A DNA stretch of 64,000 nucleotides, taken from NCBI GenBank assembly GCA_036924085.1, contig JAVGWX010000012.1, positions 4,083,249 through 4,147,248 of the forward strand, in the 5' to 3' direction. Made by a program: the position numbers and the translations under genes. Each line of letters starts with the position of its first letter. The first letter of the stretch is position 1. Source of the stretch: Ariolimax columbianus. Taxonomy: Eukaryota > Mollusca > Gastropoda > Stylommatophora > Arionidae. Under the pieces are notes generated by a model, which ran no database searches, was not told the origin of the DNA, and worked only from the letters and a program-made list of their open reading frames with translations. Below, one piece after another: positions 1 through 11,897 of the stretch.

Positions 1-579
1 TTTGCCAGTCTGTCTGCCTCCTCGTTGCCTTGGATGTTGCAGTGTGACGGAACCCACTGTACCACTACCCTTTTTGGTGCGGACTGCTGGCACAGTTTGC
101 AGAGTGCTGCTCTTAAGTCATTAAGCTCAGTGTTTTTCTGGCTTTTTAGCGCTGTGACTACGGCGAGAGCATCTGTCAGCAGGACTATATGGCTCTCATT
201 TTCACTGTGTGTTACCATTTCTTCCACTGCCGCCCTCAGTGCCTCTGCCTCCGCTCTGAAATTGCTTGTGTACTTACCAGTAGCGAATGACAGTGTTATT
301 TTTCTGCCATTTGGTAGGTTCAGGAATGCTCCTGCCCCTCCGTTCTGTGTAGTGTTTGTTACAGAACCGTCGGTGTATGCATGGGTCCAGTCCATGCTTG
401 GGTAGCTTTTCGTTATGAAGCTTAGGGTAGTATCTCTCCTTTCTTTTTCAGTCTGGCAGTTTTTGTTTGCAATACCTGGTATATTTTCTACCACCTCTGG
501 AAATATATCCTGCCTCCAAGTAGGTTTTCGTACAGTAGTGATGGGTTTTGGTGTTGTTAGTGCGTTTATGGGATCTTCG
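1..579 (-). pseudogene. LINE C-terminal RNase H domain, fragment (copy A)
   Basis: Read on the minus strand, this is the RNase H domain found near the C-terminus of some non-LTR retrotransposon polymerases. The motif YTDGSVTNTTQNGG carries the first catalytic Asp, followed by NFRAEAEALRA with the Glu, LLTDALAVVTAL with the second Asp, and VVVQWVPSHCNIQGNEEAD with the terminal His/Asp motif. The frame is mostly open. The element runs off the left window edge, and its 5' side stops at about 579, where homology to the longer copy at 50030-51600 ends. Two other copies occur at 45024-45690 and 50030-51600. The I/R1/LOA-like group is plausible but the clade is not settled. Confidence 0.8.
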
Positions 580-1430
580 AGACATCAAGGGATCAAGAAT
601 CAAGAGATGGTCGTCATGGATGGCACAGGCTGAGACAACAATCGGACACGTCACTCCAGCTGAGATGATAGCCAACGGGGAAGAATGGGTCCACAGTGGT
701 GACAGAATGACAGAGTACCAGAGAGTCATCATAACCTTAGGCAAGGAATGCAGAGAACGGAGCAACTGGAGAGCAGAGCACGAGGTAAATCAGCTGATCA
801 CTGAGAACACGCAGGAGAGTGACGCTGTCATATACACCGACGGATCAGTCGTTGCTGTGTGGGACATCAGGCTGGGGTTTCTCGGCTAGAGTGAGAGGAC
901 AGGTCGTTCTTAGCGCAGTAGGGTAAACATGTCAACAACCTCCAGTATGAGAATGGAGACGGAAGCAGTGACCTCAGCACTGAAATGGAAATCTGAGACA
1001 TATAACAAGGGCAGTCATCGTGATAGACGCGCAAGTCGTACTTCAGAAGGTACAGAAGAGATGGCTTAGATACGAGTGGAAAGCAGCTGTTGAGGCCTCA
1101 AACCTCCTGGCGTTGACATGGATCTACTGTCCTGTTCATGCCAGGGTTCAAGGCAATGAAAGATCTGACATCATGACTTCACAAGCTGCTCCCATTATGG
1201 ATACGTTAGTGATTGACAGGAATAACATTTTGAAACCAATCAATGACTTCCTGTTAGATGAGGACGCTGCAATAGATGTAACAGCAATCCACAGGCTGCA
1301 ATGTTTCGACATTAAACGAGAAGGGCGCATGAGAGGACAGAGCAAGAGAGTGTACAACCAGCAAGCTACAGGGACCATCAGCATCCACACCATGCGCCAT
1401 TAGCTGAGAGAGACTGAGCACCTATGGGTA
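580..1430 (+). pseudogene. Degenerate RNase H-like transposon ORF (plus-strand family, copy 1)
   Basis: A second, unrelated RNase H-like reading frame on the plus strand, broken by frameshifts and stops. Visible pieces are SDAVIYTDGSVV near 826-860, an SSMRMETEAVTSALKW-like stretch near 940-985 (other frame), LQKVQKRWLR near 1044, and a C-terminal block LTWIYCPVHARVQGNERSD near 1110-1170, then VYNQQATGTISIHT near 1350. This order (YTDGS, TEVEAVT..LRW, WIYCPGHAxVxGNxxAD, NQxxxGTxS) is that of an RNase H family widespread in animal transposons. Degraded relatives occur at 45700-46330 and 49430-49710, each beside a minus-strand LINE RNase H fragment. Confidence 0.65.
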
Positions 1431-2536
1431 TGCCCGGGGTGCATTGGCGTCGATTCTTAGAAACAGATACAGTTCAATATAACACAGAAACGATCCCCTG
1501 TTTTGTTTACAAAATCCACATCAACAAATCGGATTACTCGCGAGAGCAGTTCTTGATGTCCTAGATCAGGAGTCGAGTCAAGAAGAATTCCAATGTAGAT
1601 GCTGTGACTGATATTAATTAATAACTTATTCCTCAATTTTTTGCCAAGAAGACATCAAATATTGTTGAATTTCGGTCGAAAGGTAAGACAATGTTTTCGG
1701 ATTTTCTTTAGCAGATTGGTTGGCATCAGTGGATCGTACTAGGATATTCATTTGGATAAGGCAAGAAAGTTACCAACATTTGTTCCATCATCATCATGGA
1801 TACTTTCTATATGACCACGAAATGATTAATTGTGAGATGCTAGAAACCTGTTACAGGCTAGTACTCTTTTCAAAATATCTCGCCGTCGCTGCTTTTCTCA
1901 CTGAATTTGTGATTGCACTTCGATATCAATTTCTTCCATGATATAATCTTCTTTCTGCTTCTTTTCATGTAGTAAATGCTTTATGATTGTTAGTGTTGCT
2001 TTTATGATTGTCACCCGCTCTGTGTGTCGCCAGTTACTGAATTCAGACGCAGATTCAAAGGAAGATCGATTATTTGGAGAACAGAAGCAGTCAGTTGACA
2101 GCAAGACGACAAGTAAACCATTGTGGGCATTCAGTTTTGTTTTGTTTTTGCCAGGGTTGCAGAACTGCAGGTCCACGCCAGCCACTCGAGGGCTGCGTGT
2201 CTCCTCTACCTCTGCTATTCACTCATGCCTCAGTCAGCCCTTTTGTACCTTCCGAAGTTAGGAGAGGGACGATGACTGCAATAGTTAAAGATGTTTCAGA
2301 TAACCAACCATTCCAGAGCTGAGGTCACTGTCTTCACTCCATTATTGTAGTGGCGGTTGTGGTCATGTATGCCCCGCTCCACTCCGCGACAGTCTGCCCT
2401 CTGGACAGTTTAATATCGCGTGATGAATACAAGAGATGATGAACATCGGAAAGCATTTAGGAGGTTGTAGAACGACATGATCGCATGTGCCAGTCGACAT
2501 GCCACGTATTTAACATGTTTCTTAATTTTCAAAAAG
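1431..2536. other. No gene recognised
   Basis: About 1.1 kb of AT-rich, apparently single-copy sequence. Open frames are short (under about 95 codons), overlap on both strands and show no recognisable motif. I see no splice-bounded exon here that I can support. Confidence 0.5.
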
Positions 2537-4733
2537 ATGTGTCTGTGTCAGACATGGTGTCAACAAGATGTGTGTGTCAGACATGGTGTCAACAAGATGT
2601 GTGTGTCAGACATGGTGTCAACAAGATGTGTCTCTGTCAGACATGGTGTCAACAAGATGTGTGTGTCAGACATAGTATCAACAAGATGTGTGTGTCAGAC
2701 ATGGTGTCAACAAGATGTGTGTGTGTCAGACATGGTGTCAACAAGATGTGTTTCTGTCAGACATGGTGTCAACAAGATGTGTTTGTCAGAAATAGTATCA
2801 ACAAGATGTGTGTGTCAGACATGGTGTCAACAAGATGTGTGTGTGTCAGACATGGTGTCAACAAGGTGTGTCTCTGTCAGACATGGTGTCAACAAGATGT
2901 GTGTGTCAGACATAGTATCAACAAGATGAGTGTGTCAGATATGGTGTCAACAAGATGTGTGTGTGTCAGACATGGTGTCAACAAGATGTGTCTCTGTCAG
3001 ACATGGTGTCAACAAGATGTGTGTGTCAGACATAGTATCAACAAGATGTGTGTGTCAGACATGGTGTCAACAAGATGTGTCTGTCAGACATAGTGTCAAC
3101 AAGATGTGTGTGTCAGACATAGTGTCAACAAGATGTGTGTGTCAGACATGGTGTCAACAAGATGTGTGTGTCAGACATAGTATCAACAAGATGTGTGTGT
3201 CAGACATGGTGTCAACAAGATGTGTGTGTCAGACATAGTATCAACAAGATGTGTGTGTCAGACATGGTGTCAACAAGATGTGTCTGTCAGACATAGTGTC
3301 AACAAGATGTGTGTGTCAGACATAGTGTCAACAAGATGTGTGTGTCAGACATGGTGTCAACAAGATGTGTGTGTCAGACATAGTATCAACAAGATGTGTG
3401 TGTCAGACATGGTGTCAACAAGATGTGTGTGTCAGACATGGTATCAACAAGATGTGTGTGTCAGACATGGTGTCAATAAGATGTGTGTATGTCAGACATG
3501 GTGTCATAAAGATGTGTCTCTGTCAGACATGGTGTCAACAAGATGTGTCTGTCAGACATGGTGTCAACAAGATGTGTGTGTCAGACATGGTATCAACAAG
3601 ATGTGTCTCTGTCATACATGGTGGCAACAAGATGTGTCTCTGTCAGACATGGTGGCAACAAGATGTGTCTGTCAGACGAGGTATCAACAAGATATGTCTC
3701 TGTCAGACATGGTATCAACAAGATGTGTGTGTCAGACATGGTATCAACAAGATGTATGTGTCAGACATGGTATCAACAAGACGTGTCTCTGTCAGACATG
3801 GTATCAACAAGATGTGTGTGTCAGACATGGTATCAACAAGATGTGTCTCTGTCAGACATGGTATCAACAAGATGTGTGTGTCAGACATGGTATCAACAAG
3901 ATGTGTGTGTGTGTTAGACATGGTGTCAACAAGATGTGTCTGTCAGACATAGTGTCAACAAGATGTGTGTGTCAGACATAGTGTCAACAAGATGTGTGTG
4001 TCAGACATGGTGTCAACAAGATGTGTGTGTCAGACATAGTATCAACAAGATGTGTGTGTCAGACATGGTGTCAACAAGATGTGTGTGTCAGACATAGTAT
4101 CAACAAGATGTGTGTGTCAGACATGGTGTCAATAAGATGTGTGTATGTCAGACATGGTGTCATAAAGATGTGTCTCTGTCAGACATGGTGTCAACAAGAT
4201 GTGTCTGTCAGACATGGTGTCAACAAGATGTGTGTGTCAGACATGGTATCAACAAGATGTGTGTGTCAGACATGGTATCAACAAGATGTGTCTCTGTCAT
4301 ACATGGTGGCAACAAGATGTGTCTCTGTCAGACATGGTGGCAACAAGATGTGTCTGTCAGACGAGGTATCAACAAGATATGTCTCTGTCAGACATGGTAT
4401 CAACAAGATGTGTGTGTCAGACATGGTATCAACAAGATGTATGTGTCAGACATGGTATCAACAAGACGTGTCTCTGTCAGACATGGTATCAACAAGATGT
4501 GTGTGTCAGACATGGTATCAACAAGATGTGTCTCTGTCAGACATGGTATCAACAAGATGTGTGTGTCAGACATGGTATCAACAAGATGTGTGTGTGTGTT
4601 AGACATGGTATCAACAAGATGTGTGTGTGTGTTAGACATGGTATCAACAAGATGAGTGTGTCAGACATGGTATCAACAAGATGTGTGTGTCAGACATGGT
4701 ATCAACAAGATGTGTCTCTGTCAGACATGGTAT
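2537..4733. repeat. Minisatellite, 29-31 bp unit, about 74 copies
   Basis: Tandem unit of the form ACATGGTGTCAACAAGATGT followed by GTGTGTCAG or TCTCTGTCAG, giving 29 and 31 bp variants. Substitution variants (GTATCAAC, GTGGCAAC, AGTATCAAC) alternate. A block near 3365-3915 recurs at about 4025-4600: the diagnostic GTGTCATAAAG variant lies at 3501 and 4157 (offset 656). Farther on the offset is 685, one extra 29 bp unit. Long ORFs here are by-products of the repeat. Confidence 0.95.
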
Positions 4734-4916
4734 CATTGATCATCGTTATAGGTACCGGAAGTTCATATAGAGCTAACTTGACGGTGTAATCGTTTAGTTG
4801 TACCTTGCCCCAGAAGATTATATTATTGAACAAACAACTATGAAAGACAACTATGAGACGTGACGACCAGGCTAACAAAGATCACCTGATTATATATATG
4901 TATCACGTTTTCCTGG

Positions 4917-5030
4917 GGGACACACACACACACACCCACACACACACACGCACACACACATGCGCGCACGCGCGCACACGCACTCGCACACGCACACACA
5001 TACACACACACATACACACACGTGATGGCG
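4917..5030. repeat. (CA)n microsatellite with CG interruptions
   Basis: A run of CA dinucleotides with CGCG and CTCG interruptions, followed by CATACACA repeats. Alternating purine-pyrimidine sequence of this kind can adopt Z-DNA. Confidence 0.9.
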
Positions 5031-5039
5031 TCCGATTAG

Positions 5040-5290
5040 TGGATTAGTGTAGTAGTAGAACACTGACCTTTCAAGCTAAAGGTACGAGGTTCAACATCCG
5101 CTACCTGTGTACTGCAGTCGACAGATCTGTAAAGGGGATTCATTTCTGAATTGGTACCTGACTTATAGTAATGGAAAGAAAGGCAGCGAGGAAGGAAACT
5201 GGTCACTCCACCTCACACACACTGTGGCTGAGTACAATGAGCTCTCTAACACTTCATCCCAGACGGCAGGCTCTGCTATGGGACTTTAGA
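5040..5290 (+). mobile_element. SINE family 2, tRNA-derived (plus copy)
   Basis: A degenerate tRNA-like head (about 5040-5100, with GAGGTTCAACATCC resembling a pol III B box) is followed by a body containing GCAGTCGACAGATCTGTAAA, GGTACCTGACTTATAG, GGCAGCGAGGAAGG and AATGAGCTCTCTAACACTTC. The same ordered blocks occur, reverse-complemented, at 29635-29830 and 30440-30690, and a head-only copy is at 35965-36085. This fits a dispersed pol III retroposon family. Confidence 0.65.
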
Positions 5291-6247
5291 GTTTACATGT
5301 GTTGTGTGACACCGGAAAATACGATTTGACATTAATAAGCCAATTAGTCTTAAAATATGGCGTGAGAAACATGCGTGGAGGTAACAGTGAAAGATTGAGA
5401 CCATTCAGAATGAGTCGCTGCGGGGAACTAAGGTGAGTGTGCTGGAGGGGAGGGGGGGAGGGAGGGGAGGATAATTGGAGAAGGTGGGGGTAGGATGGGA
5501 GGAGGGGGGGGAATGGTAGTGACGAAAATTATTATTGATTTGATAGAATATGTTTGCTTGAGTGCACATAGTAAAAATGTCAAGTCAGTCCGTCTAACCA
5601 ACCAAGTCCGGTACCGCCGACAGTTCATGACCACGGCTGATGGCAAGAGTCACAGACAACATGCAGTCCAGATAGAGTGGATACGTTGTGTCTTAGTCAG
5701 GCCCGAAATTCTGATCGTCCATCCCTACGGCTGATGGCAAGAGTCACAGACAACACACAGTCCAGATAGAGTGGAGACGTTGTGTCTCAGCCAGGAATTG
5801 TGTGAGTTAGCACGGGTTTCCAGGGGAAGCTGTAAAAGCTGTGGGACTTGGGCGCCCTCGGGGAGGAGGAGTACATGGCAAATGAAAAGAAAGTGAGGCG
5901 GCGCCAATTCGGGGTTGAGGAAATGCTTTCGAGTTGTGTCCGCCAGGGGACATTGTGCTAGTGATTAGGTCATTGAAAGTGTGTCAAGAGCTACAATTTT
6001 GTTTTGTGCAGATATGGATTACTGATGGAGCGGGATAGGATCGGCTCGTAAGGACTCTGGGTTGTACTAAGTTGCTGTCTTGGCCTGCGTATGGTATCTC
6101 GTAAGGAGAGGGGGTGGGGTCACTATCCAGGAGACAAGCAAGCGGTGATCCTTACATCGGCGCCCGATGAACACTATAAGACGTTATTAGACCGGGGTTT
6201 CTAGAGAGAATGAAGTCCAATTTGTATATAATTTATATATATTTTTT
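5291..6247. other. No gene recognised; G-rich tract and local duplication
   Basis: The plus strand from about 5441 to 5520 is G-rich, with several runs of four or more G (G-quadruplex potential). A roughly 75 bp segment beginning CGGCTGATGGCAAGAGTCAC near 5635 is repeated about 93 bp later (near 5728). No supported coding exon was seen. Confidence 0.55.
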
Positions 6248-6520
6248 CATGTGGTAATTTTCTTTTTTTTTTCGTTCGCCTTATTTCTCTTATCCCATTG
6301 GCGGTGTGCGTTGCACTTTGGTTTTTATTTTGCGCCTATCGGCCCAGTGCATCCGACTTCAGCATGCATTTTATGTAAGGGTCTGCTTCCTCCTGCATTT
6401 TTTAACGGTTTGCTTTCCCGGGATAACGGCCGGTGATGTGATGGGGATCGAACCCAGCACCTTCCGGTTGTGAACCGTGTCACTTTACCACTAGGCCACG
6501 CCGTCCCCATGTGGTTATTT
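6248..6520 (-). mobile_element. SINE family 1, tRNA-derived, with 13 bp target-site duplication
   Basis: Read on the minus strand, the head carries GGCGTGGCCTAGTGGTAAAG (A box) and GGGTTCGATCCCC (B box), followed by a conserved body and a short A-rich 3' end with AAGGCGAACG. It is flanked by CATGTGGTAATTT at 6248-6260 and CATGTGGTTATTT at 6508-6520, a near-perfect target-site duplication. Full relatives lie at 25717-25993 and 55485-55742. Confidence 0.85.
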
Positions 6521-6559
6521 GAAATCGATCTACGTATACCTGTCGATATTCTTCTGTTA

Positions 6560-7112
6560 AAACAACATGCCTGTAATCATTACACCAAAAGAGGCACAGA
6601 CATTAAGGAATCTAAGTTATCGTATGCGCTTCCGTTTTCATATGGGCACAGGATGATCCGGAAGTCGCTCCTGTCAGGGCGAAGCCTTGAAATCAGCGAG
6701 GATGATGAAATCGCCGTGGGAATGGCCGACCTGGCAGGTGGTCTCGAGCTGAGAGTAGAAATCCTCATTCTGATCTGGTAAGCATCGACGATGGAGGCGT
6801 GTCCACGGATGTGACGTATAATCTAACATCTGTCAGGGATGGTGGTGGCAAAGAGTGGTGAGACTCTCCGTGGGGCTCTCCCTGAAATGGGGAAAACACA
6901 GAACAATGGTAACGACCCTGTTGTGAAGTGATTTCCTGCCGGTGTAAAGATGGCATCACCAGCTCGGAGATCACCGTCTTCTGGAATGATTGCCTGTCGT
7001 ACCTGCAATGGTTATGTTGTAAAGACGTGGGCCAGAGCTGGCAGGCAGCCCGCATAACGCACACTGCCTACAATCCAAGTGGCTACTCTTGTTGTCGTCC
7101 TGACGTCAGGGG
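6560..7112 (-). pseudogene. Degenerate LINE endonuclease domain
   Basis: Pieces of an APE-type endonuclease are readable in shifting minus-strand frames. Near 7100 is RVATWIVGSV (family motif ATWNVxxL). Then come HASIVDAYQ near 6800, NEDFYSQLE near 6760, and GDFIILADFKASP near 6700 (family motif GDFxxxGDFNA), followed by ENGSAYDN. The order matches the endonuclease half of the intact LINE at 38572-42627. Stops and frameshifts make it a dead remnant. It ends about 170 bp before the 17 kb satellite begins. Confidence 0.55.
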
Positions 7113-7281
7113 AGGAGGGGGTAGGGGAGATACCCGTAGTCGACAGGATGCTGGGAGGGGAGAGGGCTGCCGTCATCAGTAAGAGGGCTTGAGGCGTCAT
7201 GCACATCTGTGCAGGTGCCTAGCAGCTGTCTGAGTTGTATTGGATAGGGCTTTAACACTCGCGCTATCTTCTTGTACAGTG

Positions 7282-7745
7282 GGATCACAGACCATACACC
7301 ACACCTGCAGGGAATGATCACAGACCATACACCACACCTGCAGGGAATGATCACAGACCATACACCACACCTGCAGAGAATGATCACAGACCATACAACC
7401 ACACATGCAGGGAATGACAACAGACCATACACCACACCTGCAGGGAATGACCACAGACCATACACCCCACCTGCAGGGAATGATCACAGACCATACATCA
7501 CACTTGCAGGGAATGATCACAGACCATACACCACACTTGCAGGGAATGATCACAGACCATACATCACACTTGCAGGGAATGATCACAGACCATACACCAC
7601 ACCTGCAGGGAATGACCACAGACCATACACCACACCTGCAGGGAATGATCACAGACCATACACCACACTTGCAGGGAATGACCACAGACCATACACCACA
7701 CCTGCAGGGAATGACCACAGACCATTCACCACACCTAAAGACAGT
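7282..7745. repeat. Left-edge subfamily of the 33 bp satellite
   Basis: About 14 tandem 33 bp units of the form CCACACCTGCAGGGAATGAT plus CACAGACCATACA. The unit aligns with the main array unit (CCACACCTGAAGAGCGTGAT plus CACAAAACATTCA), so this is a diverged edge of the same satellite. A short irregular transition at 7735-7850 joins the two. Divergent edges with a homogenised centre are expected from unequal crossing-over. Confidence 0.9.
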
Positions 7746-9862
7746 GATCACAAAAATTACACAACACTTAAAGAGAGTGACCACACCTGAAGAGAGTGAC
7801 CACACCTCAAGAGAGTTCCCACATAACATTCACCACACCTCAAGAGAGTGATCACAAAACATTCACCACACCTGAAGAGAGTGATCACAAAACATTAACC
7901 ACATCTGAAGAGGGTGATCACAAAACATTCACCACACTTGAAGAGAACGATCACAAAACATTCATTACACCTGAAGAGCGTGGTCACAAAACATTCACCA
8001 CACCTGAAGAGCGTGATCACAAAACATTCACCAAACCTGAACAGAGTGATCACAAAATATTCACCACACTTGAAGAGAGTGATCACGAAACATTCACCAT
8101 ACTTGAAGAGAAAGATCACAAAACATTCACTACACCCGAAGAGAGTGATCACAAAACATCCACCACACTTGAAGAGAGTGATCACGAAACATTCACCACA
8201 CTTGAAGAGAAAGATCACAAAACATTCACTACACCCGAAGAGAGTGATCACAAAACATCCACCACACTTGAAGAAAAAGATCACAAAACATTCACCAAAC
8301 CTGAACAGAGTGATCACAAAACATTCACCACACCTGAAGAGCGTGATCACAAAACATTCACCAAACCTGAACAGAGTGATCACAGAACATTAACCACACC
8401 TGAAGAGCGTGACCACAAAACATTCACCAAACCTGAACAGAGTGATCAAAAAACATTCACCAAACCTGAACAGAGTGATAACAAAACATTCACCAAACCT
8501 GAACAGAGTGATAACAAAACATTCACCACACCTGAAGAGCGTGATCACAAAACATTCACCAAACCTGAACAGAGTGATTACAAAACATTTACCACACCTG
8601 AAGAGCGTGATCAAGAAACCTTCACCAAACCTGAACAGAGTGATCACAAAACATTCACCACACCTGAAGAGCGTGATCACAAAACATTCACCAAACCTGA
8701 ACAGAGTAATCACAAAACATTCACCACACCTGAAGAGAGTGATAACAAAACATTCACCACACCCGAAGAGCGTGATCACAAAACATTCACCACACCTGAA
8801 GAGCGTGATCACAAAACATTCACCAAACCTGAACAGAGTGATCACAAAACATTCACCACACCTGAAGAGAGTGATCACAAAACATTCACCACACTTGAAG
8901 AGAACGATCACAAAACATTCATTACACCTGAAGAGCGTGGTCACAAAACATTCACCACACCTGAAGAGCGTGATCACAAAACATTCACCAAACCTGAACA
9001 GAGTGATCACAAAATATTCACCACACTTGAAGAGAGTGATCACGAAACATTCACCACACTTGAAGAGAAAGATCACAAAACATTCACTACACCCGAAGAG
9101 AGTGATCACAAAACATCCACCACACTTGAAGAAAAAGATCACAAAACATTCACCAAACCTGAACAGAGTGATCACAAAACATTCACCACACCTGAAGAGC
9201 GTGATCACAAAACATTCACCAAACCTGAACAGAGTGATCACAGAACATTAACCACACCTGAAGAGCGTGACCACAAAACATTCACCAAACCTGAACAGAG
9301 TGATCAAAAAACATTCACCAAACCTGAACAGAGTGATAACAAAACATTCACAAAACCTGAACAGAGTGATAACAAAACATTCACCACACCTGAAGAGCGT
9401 GATCACAAAACATTCACCAAACCTGAACAGAGTGATTACAAAACATTTACCACACCTGAAGAGCGTGATCAAGAAACATTCACCAAACCTGAACAGAGTG
9501 ATCACAAAACATTCACCACACCTGAAGAGCGTGATCACAAAACATTCACCAAACCTGAACAGAGTGATCACAAAACATTCACCACACCTGAAGAGAGTGA
9601 TAACAAAACATTCACCACACCCGAAGAGCGTGATCACAAAACATTCACCACACCTGAAGAGCGTGATCACAAAACATTCACCAAACCTGAACAGAGTGAT
9701 CACAAAACATTCACCACACCTGAAGAGAGTGCTCACAAAACATTCACCACACCTGAAGAGCGTGATCACAAAACATTCACCAAACCTGAACAGAGTGATC
9801 ACAGAACATTCACCACACCTGAAGAGCGTGATCACAAAACATTCACCAAACCTGAACAGAGT

Positions 9863-11897
9863 GATCACCAAACCTGAACAGAGTGATAACAAAACATTCA
9901 CCACACCTGAAGAGCGTGATCACAAAACATTCACCAAACCTGAACAGAGTGATAACAAAACATTCACCACACCTGAAGAGCGTGATCACAAAACATTCAC
10001 CAAACCTGAACAGAGTGATCACAAAACATTCACCACACCTGAAGAGAGTGATCACAAAACATTAACCACACTTGAAGAGAAAGATCACAAAACATTCACC
10101 ACACCTGAAGAGAGTGATCACAAAACATTCACCACACCTGAAGAGCGTGATCACAAAACATTCACCAAACCTGAACAGAGTGATCACAGAACATTCACCA
10201 CCCCTGAAGAGCGTGATCACAAAACATTCACCAAACCTGAACAGAGTGATCACAAAACATTCACCAAACCTGAACAGAGTGATAACAAAACATTCACCAC
10301 ACCTGAAGAGCGGGATCACAAAACATTCACCAAACCTGAACAGAGTGATTACAAAACATTTACCACACCTGAAGAGCGTGATCACAAAACATTCACCAAA
10401 CCTGAACAGAGTGATCACAAAACATTCACCACACCTGAAGAGCGTGATCACAAAACATTCACCAAACATGAACAGAGTGATCACAAAACATTCACCACAC
10501 CTGAAGAGAGTGATCACAAAACATTCACCACACTTGAAGAGAAAGATCACAAAACATTCACCACACCTGAAGAGAGTGATCACAAAACATTCACCACACC
10601 CGAAGAGCGTGATCACAAAACATTCACCAAACCTGAACAGAGTGATAACAAAACATTCACCACATCTGAAGAGCGTGATCACAAAACATTCACCAAACCT
10701 GAACAGAGTGATAACAAAACATTCACCACACCTGAAGAGCGTGATCACAAAACATTCACCAAACCTGAACAGAGTGATCACAAAACATTCACCACACCTG
10801 AAGAGCGTGATCACAAAACATTCACCAAACCTGAACAGAGTGATCACAAAACATTCACCACACCTGAAGAGAGTGATCACAAAACATTAACCACACTTGA
10901 AGAGAAAGATCACAAAACATTCACCACACCTGAAGAGAGTGATCACAAAACATTCACCACACCTGAAGAGCGTGATCACAAAACATTCACCAAACCTGAA
11001 CAGAGTGATCACAGAACATTCACCACCCCTGAAGAGCGTGATCACAAAACATTCACCAAACCTGAACAGAGTGATCACAAAACATTCACCAAACCTGAAC
11101 AGAGTGATAACAAAACATTCACCACACCTGAAGAGCGGGATCACAAAACATTCACCAAACCTGAACAGAGTGATTACAAAACATTTACCACACCTGAAGA
11201 GCGTGATCACAAAACATTCACCAAACCTGAACAGAGTGATCACAAAACATTCACCACACCTGAAGAGCGTGATCACAAAACATTCACCAAACATGAACAG
11301 AGTGATCACAAAACATTCACCACACCTGAAGAGAGTGATCACAAAACATTCACCACACTTGAAGAGAAAGATCACAAAACATTCACCACACCTGAAGAGA
11401 GTGATCACAAAACATTCACCACACCCGAAGAGCGTGATCACAAAACATTCACCAAACCTGAACAGAGTGATAACAAAACATTCACCACATCTGAAGAGCG
11501 TGATCACAAAACATTCACCAAACCTGAACAGAGTGATAACAAAACATTCACCACACCTGAAGAGCGTGATCACAAAACATTCACCAAACCTGAACAGAGT
11601 GATCACAAAACATTCACCACACCTGAAGAGCGTGATCACAAAACATTCACCAAACCTGAACAGAGTGATCACAAAACATTCACCACACCTGAAGAGAGTG
11701 ATCACAAAACATTCACCACACTTGAAGAGAAAGATCACAAAACATTCACCACACCTGAAGAGAATGATCACAAAACATTCACCACACCTGAAGAGCGTGA
11801 TCACAAAACATTCACCAAACCTGAACAGAGTGATCACAGAACATTCACCACACCTGAAGAGCGTGATCACAAAACATTCACCAAACCTGAACAGAGT
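9863..11897. repeat. Higher-order block with internal 825 bp tandem duplication
   Basis: Between two 22 bp truncated units. The stretch starting near 10072 recurs at 10897 (offset 825 = 25 units) with identical translation over 272 codons, including rare variants such as CATGAACAG and CACCCCTGAAG. Similarly, 7960-8390 recurs near 8920-9250 with an offset of 957, decreasing to 858 after loss of three units. Confidence 0.8.

Noticed and set aside
2537..4733. CRISPR-like array
   Set aside because: The units are directly tandem with no unique spacers, and the context is a eukaryotic genome.
6880..6940. GRYHC on the minus strand, considered as an immunoglobulin-domain signature
   Set aside because: The surrounding pieces match a LINE endonuclease better (ATWIVGS, DFYSQLE, GDFIILADFKA).
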